A stretch of DNA of 64,000 nt from Streptomyces cacaoi (GCF_006539165.1 NZ_BJMM01000002.1:124001-188000), one strand, 5' to 3'. Counted from the first letter of the stretch, positions 43,311 through 51,971 are shown. Notes: a model not told the origin generated them from the letters alone. A program made the numbers and translations.

Positions 43311-43648
43311 CGCGCCCCTCCGGCGGCTCCCGGGCCGGGGCCCTCGCCGTCGTGCGGTGCGGTGCCGTCCGGCGGGGGGTCGTCGTCGGCCGGCAGCGGC
43401 TCCAGCGCGCCGCTGCGGAAGGCCGGGTCCAGCCGGGCGGCGAGCCAGATGACCAGCGGGCTGAGCACCGTCGCGCCGATGACCCACACCAGCAGGAACG
43501 GGACGCCCAGGACGCGGGGTTCGATGCTGTTGGCGACGAGCGGCGCCAGGCAGTACAGCACCGCGGGGACGAGCAGCAGCCACAGTGCGGGGCGTCTGGC
43601 TCGGGTACGGGGAAAGCTCTCCCCCTCGGGGGGTGCCGGCTCGGACAT
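43307..43648 (-). CDS. DUF3311 small membrane protein
   Basis: 113 residues with two transmembrane helices (ALWLLLVPAVLYCLAPLVAN and LGVPFLLVWVIGATVLSPLV) and an Asp/Glu/Pro-rich C-terminus. This is the DUF3311 subunit commonly encoded immediately before SSS symporters in actinobacteria. The ATGA overlap with the symporter indicates translational coupling. The role is probably assembly or stability of the transporter; the biochemistry is unknown. It lies 158 bp downstream of the SDR gene on the same strand and may or may not be part of that operon. Confidence 0.88.
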   Translation of the reverse strand: MSEPAPPEGESFPRTRARRPALWLLLVPAVLYCLAPLVANSIEPRVLGVPFLLVWVIGATVLSPLVIWLAARLDPAFRSGALEPLPADDDPPPDGTAPHDGEGPGPGAAGGAR

Positions 43649-43806
43649 GGGGTGCTCCTTGAACGGTGGTCACCGAGATCCTGCCCCACCCCCGCTCCGG
43701 CCGGTGAACCGGTCCGGTCGGTCCTCCGGCGGGTGCTCCGGCGGGTGCTCCGGGGCAGGGCCCGGCCGGGCGGGGGTGGTGGGGCACGCGGTCGTGGGGT
43801 GTGCGG

Positions 43807-44682
43807 TCAGACGGAGGGGGCGTAGCGGCCGTCGACGGCCGTCCAGCCGCCGTCGACGGTCAGCACGCTGCCGGTGACGAACGTCGAGGCGTCCGAGACG
43901 AGGTACACCACGGCGCCCGCGATCTCGTCGGCCCGCGCCCACCGTTGGAGCGCCGAGGCCCGTGCGTAGGCGTCGTACCACTCCGGGGCCGCCGCGATCT
44001 GGTCGGTCAGCGGCGTACGCACCACCCCGGGCGCCACGGCGTTGAACCGCACGCCCTGCGGCCCCCATTCGGCGGCGGCGGTGCGCAGCAGCTGGACGAG
44101 CCCGGCCTTCGAGGCGGCGTAGACGCCCTGGCCCGGCTCCACCTGGAAGGCGCGCATGGACGCCAGGGAGACGACCGAGCCGCGCCCGCGCGCCGCCATG
44201 GCCGGGGCGCAGGCCCGTACCAGCGAGAAGTGGGCCCGCAGATTGAGCGCGACGACCCGCTCGAACTCCTCCGCCGAGTAGTCGGCGATCCGCTTGCGGA
44301 CGTTGTGGCCGACCGTCACCACGAGGCCGTCCAGCGGGCCCCAGGCCCGGGCCGCCTCGCCGAGCGCGTCCTCGTCCAGCACATCGAGCGGATACGGCGC
44401 GGCCCCGGGCCCCGCCAGCCGGGCCGTCTCGGCCGCGCCCTGCTCGTCCCGGTCGGCGACGGTCACCTCGGCGCCCTGCGCCGCCAGCGCCCGTGCGGCC
44501 TCCCGGCCGATACCGCTCGCCCCGCCGACGACGGCGACCCGCCGCCCGTCCAGCCGGAACAGCCTGCCGTAGTCGGGCCCGCCGACGGCCGGTTCGCCAC
44601 CCCCGCTGCCCGCGCCTCCGGAGTCGCCCGGGCCGCTCGCGCCTCGGGCGCCACCCCGCTCGGTGTCCGCCGCCCCGCTCAT
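43807..44682 (-). CDS. SDR-family oxidoreductase in catabolic operon
   Basis: 291 residues. A Gly/Ala-rich extension of about 40 residues precedes the domain. The Rossmann motif is VAVVGGASGIGREAARALAA, followed by VTVADRDEQG. The structural loop reads GLVVTVGHNVRKR where classical SDRs have NNAG, a departure also seen in some gluconate-5-dehydrogenase-like members. The active site is VVSLASMRAFQVEPGQGVYA with Tyr-x-x-x-Lys in YAASKAGLVQL. The end, TFVTGSVLTVDGGW, is standard. The start ATG 44682 overlaps the aldehyde dehydrogenase stop by 4 nt. It should oxidise an alcohol (or reduce a carbonyl) that feeds the adjacent aldehyde dehydrogenase. Confidence 0.88.
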   Translation of the reverse strand: MSGAADTERGGARGASGPGDSGGAGSGGGEPAVGGPDYGRLFRLDGRRVAVVGGASGIGREAARALAAQGAEVTVADRDEQGAAETARLAGPGAAPYPLDVLDEDALGEAARAWGPLDGLVVTVGHNVRKRIADYSAEEFERVVALNLRAHFSLVRACAPAMAARGRGSVVSLASMRAFQVEPGQGVYAASKAGLVQLLRTAAAEWGPQGVRFNAVAPGVVRTPLTDQIAAAPEWYDAYARASALQRWARADEIAGAVVYLVSDASTFVTGSVLTVDGGWTAVDGRYAPSV

Positions 44683-46142
44683 GGCCTGATCACCGCCATC
44701 TTCGTCACCGTCAGCTCCTCGATCGCGAACCGGGGGCCCTCGCGGCCGATGCCGGAGTCCTTCACGCCGCCGTACGGCGCGACATCGCAGCGGTAGCCCG
44801 GTACCTCGTTGATCACGACGCCGCCCACGTCCAGTTCGTCCAGCGCCCGGAAGGCCACGTCCAGCCGGCGGGTGAAGACCGCGGCGTGCAGCCCGTAGCG
44901 GCTCGCGTCGACCGTCGCGAAGGCCGCGTCCAGATCGGGGACGGCGCGCAGACAGACCACCGGGCCGAAGACCTCCTCGTCCCACAGCGGCTGTCCGTCG
45001 GGCACGTCCGCCAGCAGCGCGGGCGTCAGACAGCGGCCCTGCCGGGAGCCGCCGGCCAGCAGCCGGGCGCCCGCCGACCGGGCGCGTGCGATCCACTCCA
45101 GCACCCGCTCGGTGGCCGGTTCGTCGATGAGCGCGGCGACCCGGGTGGCCTCCTCGCGCGGGTCGCCGACCCGCACCCCGGCGAGGCGCTCCACGATGCG
45201 CTCCTCCAGCGCCGCGGCGACGGGCTCTTCGGCGATGACGCGCTGGACGGCGATGCACGCCTGCCCCGAGGCGTAGGTGCCGCCGCGCACGACCGCCTCC
45301 GCCGCCGCGTCCAGATCGGCGTCGGCGGCCACCACGAGCGCGGCGTTGGAGCCGAGTTCGAGGACGGTCCTGCGGGGCGCGGCGTCCCGTGCGATGCGGT
45401 GGCCGACGGCGGCGGAACCGGTGAAGGAGACGGCGGCGACGTCCGGGTGCGTGGTCAGCGCCCGGCCGACCCGGGCGTCGCCGGTGACGAGCTGCACCAG
45501 GGCCCGCGGCGCACCGGCCGCGGCGAGCCGCTCGCGCACCAGGTGCACCAGCCACAGGGTGGCCAGCGGTGTCGCGGGTGCCGGTTTGACGATCACCGGG
45601 CAGCCGGCCGCCAGCGCCGGGGCGATCTTGTGCGAGGCCAGCATCATCGGATAGTTGAACCCGGCGATGCCGACGACGACGCCGACCGGCCGCCGGGTCC
45701 AGAAGCCGGTCAGGCCGTCGCCGGAGGGCAGCCCGTCCAGCGGGACCGTCTCGCCGTGGATGTGCACGACCTCGTCGGCGGCCGCGCGCCAGGTGGCCAC
45801 CGCGCGCAGCACCTCGGTGCGGCAGTCGGCGCGCGGCTTGCCCGTCTCCAGGACGAGCAGGTCCTCCATGCCGCGGGCCACCTCCTCCAGCGCGTCGGCC
45901 ACGGCGGCGAGCACCGAGCGCCGGGTGCGGGTGGGCAGCGCGGCGGCCGGCCGGCGCAGTGCCGCCGCGTGTTCCACCGCGCGCCGTGCCAGCTCCGGGT
46001 CGCCGACGGGTGCCTGCCGTACGGGGGTTCCGTCGTAGGGGAAGACGACGGTGGAGGTGCCGGCGCCGGTCTCCCCCGCGGGCACGCCGTGTTCGCCGAC
46101 GGGCAGCCCCTCGGGCCAGGCCGCCTCGGGCCACAGGTTCAT
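44679..46142 (-). CDS. Aldehyde dehydrogenase
   Basis: 487 residues of the NAD(P)-dependent aldehyde dehydrogenase superfamily. Catalytic Cys296 is in GTYASGQACIAVQRV, the general base Glu262 in VLELGSNAALVV, and the cofactor contact in GIAGFNYPMMLASHKIAPAL and VIVKPAPATP. The C-terminal motif is EEVFGPVVCLRAVPDLD and the end GREGPRFAIEELTVTKMAVI. The GQAC-IAVQ active-site wording resembles the lactaldehyde/phosphonoacetaldehyde-type group, not the retinal type. It overlaps both neighbours by 4 nt, so SDR, ALDH and M20 hydrolase are made together. The natural aldehyde is not known. Confidence 0.92.
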   Translation of the reverse strand: MNLWPEAAWPEGLPVGEHGVPAGETGAGTSTVVFPYDGTPVRQAPVGDPELARRAVEHAAALRRPAAALPTRTRRSVLAAVADALEEVARGMEDLLVLETGKPRADCRTEVLRAVATWRAAADEVVHIHGETVPLDGLPSGDGLTGFWTRRPVGVVVGIAGFNYPMMLASHKIAPALAAGCPVIVKPAPATPLATLWLVHLVRERLAAAGAPRALVQLVTGDARVGRALTTHPDVAAVSFTGSAAVGHRIARDAAPRRTVLELGSNAALVVAADADLDAAAEAVVRGGTYASGQACIAVQRVIAEEPVAAALEERIVERLAGVRVGDPREEATRVAALIDEPATERVLEWIARARSAGARLLAGGSRQGRCLTPALLADVPDGQPLWDEEVFGPVVCLRAVPDLDAAFATVDASRYGLHAAVFTRRLDVAFRALDELDVGGVVINEVPGYRCDVAPYGGVKDSGIGREGPRFAIEELTVTKMAVIRP

Positions 46143-47404
46143 ACGGTGCCTCCCGGCGTGGTGGCCGCCGGGTGTGCGGCGGCCGAGGTGAGGAAGTGGT
46201 GTGCGGCGGCGGCGTACACACGGGCGTACTCGCCGATCTCCCGCACCTCGACGTACTCGTCCTTCTGGTGCGCGATCCACTTGCCGCCGGGGCCGTAGAC
46301 GACGGTGGGCAGTCCGGCGTCCCGGGTGAGGACGGTGCCGTCCGTGGTGCCGGGTACGGCGCCGAAGGCCGGGGGAGCGCCGTGCACCCGGGTGTGCGCC
46401 GCGACCAGCCCGGTGACCAGCGGATGGTCCTCGGCGATCTCGATCGCGGGCCGGTCGTCGACGACGGTCTGGACGACGTCCACCCCCGACTCCGCGGCCG
46501 CCTCCCACGCCGACTCCCGTATCCGGGCGATGAGTTCGGCGTGGTCGGTGCCCGGGACCGTCCGTACGTCGACCCCCACGACGCCGTGCGCGGGGATCAC
46601 ATTGAGCTGGTCCGGGTCGCCGCCCAGCAGCACGGTGGGGGTGACGGTGACGGAGCCGGCGTGCGGATGGGTGCCGTACCGGGCGACGGCCCACTGCTGC
46701 ACCTCCGCCAGGCGTTCGACGATCCGGGCGCCCGCCGCCACCGGGTTGCGGCCCTCCTGCGGCATCGCGCCGTGCGCCATCACGCCGGTGAGGTCCAGCC
46801 GCAGCCGGATGCCGCCGCGCGCCGAGGTGCACACCTCGTACCCCTCCGGCTCGCACACCACGACACCGTCGACCTCGGCGGCGAGCGGGGAGGCCGCGAA
46901 CGCCTTGGCGCCGAGCATCATCCCTTCCTCGTCGGCCAGCACGCCCAGCACGATCCGGCCGGGGAACGGCCCCGCCAGCTGGAGGGCGCGCACGCCGTGG
47001 ATCATGGCCGCGAGCCCGGACTTCATATCGGCGGTGCCCCGGCCGTACATCCTGCCGTCGTGGATCTCGGCGCCGTAGGGGTCGACGCTCCAGTCCCGCG
47101 GGTCGCCCTCGGTGACGACGTCGGTATGGCCCTCGAACATCAGGGTCGGCCCGGGGCCGCCGCCGCCGTCGAGCACCGCGACGACACTGGGCCGGCCGGG
47201 CGCGACCTCGGTCACGGTGTGCTCCCAGCCGAAGCGGGTGAACAGCTCCGACACCAGCTCGGCGGCGGGCCGTTCGACGGCCTCGGCGCCCTCCGCGTTG
47301 ACGGTGCGCAGCCGAACGAGGTCCCGGGTGAGGGCGACGGCGGCCTCGGTGTCGAGCAGGGAATCCCACGGCTGCGCGCCGGGACCGGGCTGTCCGGGGT
47401 GCAT
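46139..47404 (-). CDS. M20 family hydrolase (ArgE/DapE-like deacylase)
   Basis: 421 residues, the first gene of the operon. The two-zinc M20 pattern is FEGHTDVVTEGD (His, Asp), YGRGTADMKSGLAAM (Asp), LADEEGMMLGAKA (Glu pair), VVVCEPEGYEV (Asp/Glu ligand) and KWIAHQKDEYVEV (late His). The dimerisation insert covers about 190-310 (VMAHGAMPQEGRNPVAAGAR). Such enzymes cleave N-acyl or N-carbamoyl amino groups or peptide-like amides. The ribosome site GGAGG precedes ATG 47404. The operon faces a FadR-type GntR gene, with a perfect palindrome between. The N-acylated substrate is unknown. Confidence 0.9.
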   Translation of the reverse strand: MHPGQPGPGAQPWDSLLDTEAAVALTRDLVRLRTVNAEGAEAVERPAAELVSELFTRFGWEHTVTEVAPGRPSVVAVLDGGGGPGPTLMFEGHTDVVTEGDPRDWSVDPYGAEIHDGRMYGRGTADMKSGLAAMIHGVRALQLAGPFPGRIVLGVLADEEGMMLGAKAFAASPLAAEVDGVVVCEPEGYEVCTSARGGIRLRLDLTGVMAHGAMPQEGRNPVAAGARIVERLAEVQQWAVARYGTHPHAGSVTVTPTVLLGGDPDQLNVIPAHGVVGVDVRTVPGTDHAELIARIRESAWEAAAESGVDVVQTVVDDRPAIEIAEDHPLVTGLVAAHTRVHGAPPAFGAVPGTTDGTVLTRDAGLPTVVYGPGGKWIAHQKDEYVEVREIGEYARVYAAAAHHFLTSAAAHPAATTPGGTV

Positions 47405-47463
47405 AGAACCTCCAAGTTCCCCTGGGGGGAGGGGAGTCCAGCCCCTGGCCGGGAGGCCAGGCC

Positions 47464-47478
47464 ACTGGTCAGACCAGT
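47464..47478. promoter_or_regulatory. Perfect 15-bp FadR/FCD-type operator
   Basis: ACTGGTC-A-GACCAGT is a perfect inverted repeat with a 1-bp centre. It has the TGGT-N3-ACCA core recognised by FadR-subfamily GntR proteins. It lies 60 bp upstream of the M20 start and 125 bp upstream of the GntR start, in the only AT-containing part of the spacer. Confidence 0.75.
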
Positions 47479-47602
47479 TGATTTTCCGTACTCTGCTCGG
47501 GCGCCCCGCGGCCGGTCAAGGGGTCGGACGGAGCGGACGGAGCGGCCGGCCGGGGAGAGCGGCCCGTGCACGGAGAACGCGTGGAGGGAGAAGGGGAGCC
47601 CG

Positions 47603-48451
47603 ATGACCGTCGAGAGTTCCGGTGAGGTGTCGTTCGAGCCGGTGCGGCCGGTGCGCGCCTATCAGCGTGTGGCCGAGCAGATCGAGGAACGCATCCTGTC
47701 CGGAGAGCTGCCGGCCGGCTCGCGGCTGCCCGCCGAGCGCGAGTTGGTGCGCCAGTTCGACGTCGGGCGCTCCACCATCCGGGAGGCGCTGCGGGTGCTC
47801 CAGTCGTCCGGGCTGGTCCGCTCCCGGCCCGGGGACCCGCTGGGCGCCGAGGTGCTCGGCGTCTCGCCGGACAACCTCAGCCAGGCACTCGGCCGGCTGA
47901 CCCGCTCGCACCTGTCCGGCCCGGCCGAACTCGTCCAGTTCCGCATGCTGTTGGACGCCGAGAGCTACCGGCTGGCCGCCCGGCTGCACACCGAGGAGGA
48001 CCTGGCCCGGATGACGGCGCTCGCGGACCGGATGGCCGGGTGCGCCGACGGGGAGCCGCACGGCGGGGCACAGGGGGACGCGCGCGGGAGCGGGTCCGGC
48101 GACCGGCACGGCGGCACGCGCGGGGACGCGCACGCCTTCAGCCGGGCCGACGCCGAGTTCCACCGGGTGGTCGCCGAAGCGAGCGGGAACGCCCTGCTCG
48201 CCCTGTGCGCACGGGCGGTGCACGACGCCGTCGTCGAGGTCATCGAGGGCAAGCTGGCGCACGCCCGGCAGGCGGGCGACGGAGCGGACTGGATGCGCCG
48301 CTCCGTCGCCCACCACCGCGAGATCCTCGCCGCGCTCGCCGCGGGCGACGGTGCCCGCGCCGCGGCGCTGGGCCGCGCGGCGCTGTACGAGTCCTACGCG
48401 CCGCAGCTGCCCGAGCGGGACCGGGCCCGGCTGCGCGCCGCGCTGGACTGA
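47603..48451 (+). CDS. GntR-family (FadR/FCD) transcriptional regulator
   Basis: 282 residues. The winged helix domain is at the N-terminus (AYQRVAEQIEERILSGELPA, ERELVRQFDVGRSTIREALR, VLQSSGLVRSR). The C-terminal FCD domain of about 160 residues has FRMLLDAESYRLAARLH, ADAEFHRVVAEASGNALL and SVAHHREILAALAAGDGARA; conserved Asp/His positions suggest a metal-linked ligand site. A Gly/Asp-rich insertion (about 150-178) interrupts the FCD domain. It is divergent from the M20-ALDH-SDR operon, and the palindrome at 47464-47478 is the likely operator. The inducer should be the substrate or an intermediate of that pathway. Confidence 0.93.
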   Translation: MTVESSGEVSFEPVRPVRAYQRVAEQIEERILSGELPAGSRLPAERELVRQFDVGRSTIREALRVLQSSGLVRSRPGDPLGAEVLGVSPDNLSQALGRLTRSHLSGPAELVQFRMLLDAESYRLAARLHTEEDLARMTALADRMAGCADGEPHGGAQGDARGSGSGDRHGGTRGDAHAFSRADAEFHRVVAEASGNALLALCARAVHDAVVEVIEGKLAHARQAGDGADWMRRSVAHHREILAALAAGDGARAAALGRAALYESYAPQLPERDRARLRAALD

Positions 48452-48464
48452 GGGCGCGGCCGGA

Positions 48465-49913
48465 TCAGGAGGCGACCTCGGCGTCCCGCGGCTTCGGGAT
48501 GAGGAACGAGGCCGCCCAGGCCGCGGCGACGACGAGCATGCCGGCCACCACGGCGGCCACGTACCCGGTCGCCGAGCCGCTGCCGTCGGGGCTGCCGGCG
48601 ACCTGTACGGGCGTCAGCAGCGCGAAGCTCAGCCCGGCGCCGAGGCCGAACGCGGCCGAGATCAGCCCGGGCAGGAACCCGGGATGGTCCGCCGGTGCAA
48701 GGACGACACCGAGCAGGTTGAGCACGATGTTGGCCATGCCCGCGTAGGTGACGCCGAGCAGCACCGTGCAGCCGATCATCACCGGCGGCGAGTGCACCCC
48801 GGCGAAGGCCGCCACCGCGAGGACCGCCACGCTGCCCAGCAGTCCCCAGCGCAGCAGCCGCAGATAGCCCAGCGTCGGAGCGAGCCGCCCGGTGAACGGC
48901 CCGACGAGCCAGCCCACCAGCGCGAACGGGGTCAAAAAGGCCAGCGAGGCGGTGCCCGCGCTCATCCCGAACCCGGCCTCCTCGTTCTGCACGAACGACA
49001 TCAGCACGCCGTTGACCACCGCGAAGACGCCGACGAGGGTGAGCAGTGTGGTCAGCAGCGGCGCCCAGGTCGCCCGCCGGCGCAGATCGCGGATGCGTAC
49101 CAGCGGGTGCGGGCTGCGCGTCTCCACCCGCCAGAACAGCGCGAAGGCCGCGGCGGCGAGCACCAACAGCCCGGTGAACACCGCCCAGTCGGCCGTCGCG
49201 GGCTGCTTGGCCTCCTCGACGGCGATGAGCAGGGCCACCACGGCCACGGCGATCGGCAGCACCCCGGGCCAGTCCATCGGTGTCCCGGCGGACGGCCGGG
49301 ACTCCCGGCAGCCCAGGCTCACCAGCACCAGCGCGAGCAGGGCGACCACCGCGATGACCCAGAAGATGCTGCGGAAGCCGAACGCACCGGCCAGCCAGCC
49401 GCCGGCCAGCGCATCGATCCCGGCCACCCCGCCGTTCACGGCCGTCACCACGCCCATCAGCGCGCCGAGCCGCTTGGGGTCGGTGACCTGGGCGCGCAGC
49501 ATCAGCAGCGAGATCTGCACGACCGGCCCGGTGACGCCCTGGATCACCCGGGCGACGTCGAGCACCACGATGTTCGGCGCGAGCGCCGCGAGCACCGTCC
49601 CGGCCGTGAGCACCGCGAGCATGCCCTGGAGCACGCGCTTGCGCCCCGCGATGTCGCTGAAGCGCGGCAGGAACAGCGAGAACATGCCGCACGCGGTGAA
49701 GAACGCGGTCTGCGACAGGCCGGTCGCGGCCTCGTCGGTGTGCAGCTCGCGTGCCATGGTGACCAGCGCGGGGCTGAGCATGCTGGCGTTGAGCTGGAAG
49801 GCCACACAGGCCGCCAGCAGCGCGGTCAGCAGCGCCGTCGTGCCGCCGCGGCCGGGGCCGGCGGGTGTCTCCCGCGCCGCCGGCGCCGTCTGCCGTGCGG
49901 GCGGGGTGCTCAT
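48465..49913 (-). CDS. MFS transporter (nucleoside-hydrolase operon)
   Basis: 482 residues with about 14 hydrophobic segments, suggesting the DHA2 (EmrB/QacA-like) MFS class. Recognisable parts are AFQLNASMLSPALVTMAREL, QTAFFTACGMFSLFLPRFSD, IAGRKRVLQGMLAVLTAGTV, VIQGVTGPVVQISLLMLRAQ and GVLPIAVAVVALLIAVEEAK. The ATG at 49913 overlaps the nucleoside hydrolase stop by 4 nt, so they are coupled. This suggests uptake or export of a nucleoside-related compound despite the drug-efflux-like family. Stop is 14 bp from the convergent GntR (48451). Confidence 0.87.
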   Translation of the reverse strand: MSTPPARQTAPAARETPAGPGRGGTTALLTALLAACVAFQLNASMLSPALVTMARELHTDEAATGLSQTAFFTACGMFSLFLPRFSDIAGRKRVLQGMLAVLTAGTVLAALAPNIVVLDVARVIQGVTGPVVQISLLMLRAQVTDPKRLGALMGVVTAVNGGVAGIDALAGGWLAGAFGFRSIFWVIAVVALLALVLVSLGCRESRPSAGTPMDWPGVLPIAVAVVALLIAVEEAKQPATADWAVFTGLLVLAAAAFALFWRVETRSPHPLVRIRDLRRRATWAPLLTTLLTLVGVFAVVNGVLMSFVQNEEAGFGMSAGTASLAFLTPFALVGWLVGPFTGRLAPTLGYLRLLRWGLLGSVAVLAVAAFAGVHSPPVMIGCTVLLGVTYAGMANIVLNLLGVVLAPADHPGFLPGLISAAFGLGAGLSFALLTPVQVAGSPDGSGSATGYVAAVVAGMLVVAAAWAASFLIPKPRDAEVAS

Positions 49914-50926
49914 CGGGCCGTCTCCTGCCCGGACCGGGTCAACCGCTCGACGAGCAGCTCACCGAAGGTGCCGTCGGTCTCCAGCACCACGGTGGCGCCG
50001 GCGCCGGGCAGTTCGGGGTAGCCGCGGTGGATGCCGCGGGTGTCGGCGACGAGGGCGCCCCGGGCCGCCCCGTCGGCCGTGTCGACGGTGACCGGCAGCC
50101 GGGGCGCCAGCCGCGGGACGACCTCGCCGACGGCGATGGCGGCGGCCAGCGGGTCGTGGCAGGCGCAGCCGCGGAACGGCAGGCACGTCGTCTCGTGGAA
50201 GGTGAAGTAGCAGTCGAGGATCTCCCCGGCGAGCCGGCCCGCCGGGCTGTCGGAGGCCAGCAGCCGCTGCCGCTGTTCCTCGGTCAGGTTCTCCCGCATC
50301 GTCACGTCCAGCGGGACGAGGGTGAGGTCCCAGTCGGCCGCGAGCACGGCCGCGGCGGCCTCCGGGTCGTGGCCGATGTTGGCCTCGGCCACCGGGGAGA
50401 TGTTGCCCGGGTGGTGGACGGCGCCGCCCATCACCGTGACGTGGTGGACGAGTTCGGGCAGCCGCGGCTCCGCGCGCAGGGCCAGCGCGAGGTTGGTGAG
50501 CGGGGCGGTGGCGAGGATGTCGAGCGTGCCGCCGGCGGCGCGTGCCGTCTCGACGATCAGCTCCACGGCCGAGCGCGGGTCCGGCGCCGCGGTGGGCGGC
50601 GGGAGCGCGACGCCGCCGAGCCCGCCCTCGCCGTGCACGGTGCTCACCTCGTCGTGCACGGCGCCGGTCAGCGCCGTCTCGGCACCGGCGGCCACCGGTA
50701 TGTCCGTGCGTCCGACGGTCTCCAGCACCTGGAGGGTGTTGAGCGCGGACCGCTCGGCACCGGTGTTGCCGGCGACGGTGGTCACGGCGCGCAGATCGGT
50801 GCCGGGGGTGAGGCAGAGGTAGAGCAGGGCCAGGGCGTCGTCGATGCCCGTGTCGCAGTCCATCAGCAGGGGACGGGCGGCGGGAGCGGAGGGGGAAGCG
50901 GCGGGGGAAGCGGCGGGAAGGGGCAT
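49910..50926 (-). CDS. Nucleoside hydrolase
   Basis: 338 residues of the inosine/uridine-preferring nucleoside hydrolase family, which splits the N-glycosidic bond to release base and ribose. The family calcium site is LLMDCDTGIDDALALLY near residue 35 (DxDxGxDD). Further motifs are TTVAGNTGAERSALNTLQVL, LDILATAPLTNLALAL, VTVMGGAVHHPGNISPVAEA and CHDPLAAAIA with the late Asp. The N-terminus is an Ala/Pro-rich repeat (AASPAASPSAP), encoded by 15-bp units. ATG 50926 is chosen; longer in-frame sequence is low-complexity. It is coupled to the downstream MFS gene and controlled, by context, by the divergent GntR gene. Confidence 0.93.
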   Translation of the reverse strand: MPLPAASPAASPSAPAARPLLMDCDTGIDDALALLYLCLTPGTDLRAVTTVAGNTGAERSALNTLQVLETVGRTDIPVAAGAETALTGAVHDEVSTVHGEGGLGGVALPPPTAAPDPRSAVELIVETARAAGGTLDILATAPLTNLALALRAEPRLPELVHHVTVMGGAVHHPGNISPVAEANIGHDPEAAAAVLAADWDLTLVPLDVTMRENLTEEQRQRLLASDSPAGRLAGEILDCYFTFHETTCLPFRGCACHDPLAAAIAVGEVVPRLAPRLPVTVDTADGAARGALVADTRGIHRGYPELPGAGATVVLETDGTFGELLVERLTRSGQETAR

Positions 50927-51006
50927 GAGGCTCTCACAAGAAGCGGGGGTGTGCGGGGCAGGGCGGGGCGGCGCACGGGCGCGCTCCACCGACAGTCACA
51001 GCGACT

Positions 51007-51017
51007 TTGTCTGACAA
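51007..51017. promoter_or_regulatory. GntR operator-like palindrome, nucleoside-hydrolase side
   Basis: TTGTC-T-GACAA is a perfect inverted repeat. A second copy of the same type lies at 51165-51175, next to the GntR start. Both are in the divergent spacer between the nucleoside hydrolase and GntR genes. Confidence 0.65.
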
Positions 51018-51164
51018 CTGGTGGCGCGAGGCTAACTCCGGCCCTACGGCCGCACAAGGGGTTGCCGGACGCCCGAACTCCTGTGGAAACTGCGGTGTAC
51101 GGGCGTGACCGGGGGGTGAGGGCCGGGCTGGTCGCGTACTACCCTGGGGCTGCCCGGACCGAAA

Positions 51165-51175
51165 GGTCAGACAAG
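51165..51175. promoter_or_regulatory. GntR operator-like site, regulator side
   Basis: GGTC-A-GACAAG shares the GTC-N-GAC core and right arm with the palindrome at 51007-51017. It lies 17 bp before ATG 51192, so binding here would repress the regulator gene itself. Confidence 0.55.
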
Positions 51176-51191
51176 AGATCGGGGACTTGCG

Positions 51192-51941
51192 ATGCCTCGC
51201 CAGGGAAACCGCCGCCACTCGCCCCGCGTCGAGCTGTACCAGCGTCTGGTGGCCGCCATCGACGACGGCACGTTCCCGCCCGGCGCCCGGCTGCCCCCCG
51301 AACCCGAACTCGCCACCCGGCTCGGCGTGAGCCGGCCCGCGCTGCGCGAGGTGCTGATCCTGCTCCAGGAGGACGGCGTCATCACGCGCCGCCAGGGCGC
51401 CGGCAGCACCGTCAACCAGCCGCCGCCCGCCCCCGGGCTGGAACGCCTGCTGCCCGTCGAGGAGTTGCTCGGCGGCTCCGGCGTGCGCTGCCGCAGGCTC
51501 GCCGAGGAGGACGAGGAGCCCACCGACTTCTCCGGGCACCATCTGCGGCTGGCGCCCTCCGCGCGCACCCGCTTCTGGGAGACGGCGGTGGACACCGACG
51601 GCGCGACGGGCTGCTTCGCGCACGAGTGGGCAGCGGACCCGGCCGGACTGCGCGCCGTCGACCCGGCGCTCACCGAGGCCCTCCGGCCCGCGCCGGACGC
51701 GCCGCCCACCACCATGCTCGCCGCGTTCCTGGCCGCCGCTCCCGGCCTGCCGCTGCACGCCCGCAGCACGCTGGGCGCCACCGTCCTCGGCAAGGAGCGC
51801 GGCCACGCCGTCTCCCGCCCGCCCGAGACGCCCGCGCTGCTGCTCACCCAGACCGTCGCGGCCTCCGGCCGTCCGGTGCTGGCCGCCAAGTACCTCTTCC
51901 CCGGCGGCTCCCCGCTGCTGCACATGGCACACCGGCGCTGA
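51192..51941 (+). CDS. GntR-family transcriptional regulator
   Basis: 249 residues. The winged helix domain has VELYQRLVAAIDDGTFPPGA, LATRLGVSRPALREVLILLQ and EDGVITRRQGAGSTVNQ. The C-terminal part resembles a UTRA-type ligand domain (LRLAPSARTRFWETAVDTDG, LLTQTVAASGRPVLAAKYLF). ATG 51192 follows the operator-like site and has weak AGGG upstream. Divergent from the nucleoside hydrolase/MFS operon, which carries the matching palindrome; a role as nucleoside-responsive repressor is inferred. Confidence 0.85.
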   Translation: MPRQGNRRHSPRVELYQRLVAAIDDGTFPPGARLPPEPELATRLGVSRPALREVLILLQEDGVITRRQGAGSTVNQPPPAPGLERLLPVEELLGGSGVRCRRLAEEDEEPTDFSGHHLRLAPSARTRFWETAVDTDGATGCFAHEWAADPAGLRAVDPALTEALRPAPDAPPTTMLAAFLAAAPGLPLHARSTLGATVLGKERGHAVSRPPETPALLLTQTVAASGRPVLAAKYLFPGGSPLLHMAHRR

Positions 51942-51971
51942 GCCCCGCGCCCCGGCGGGCGGGCGCCGGGC

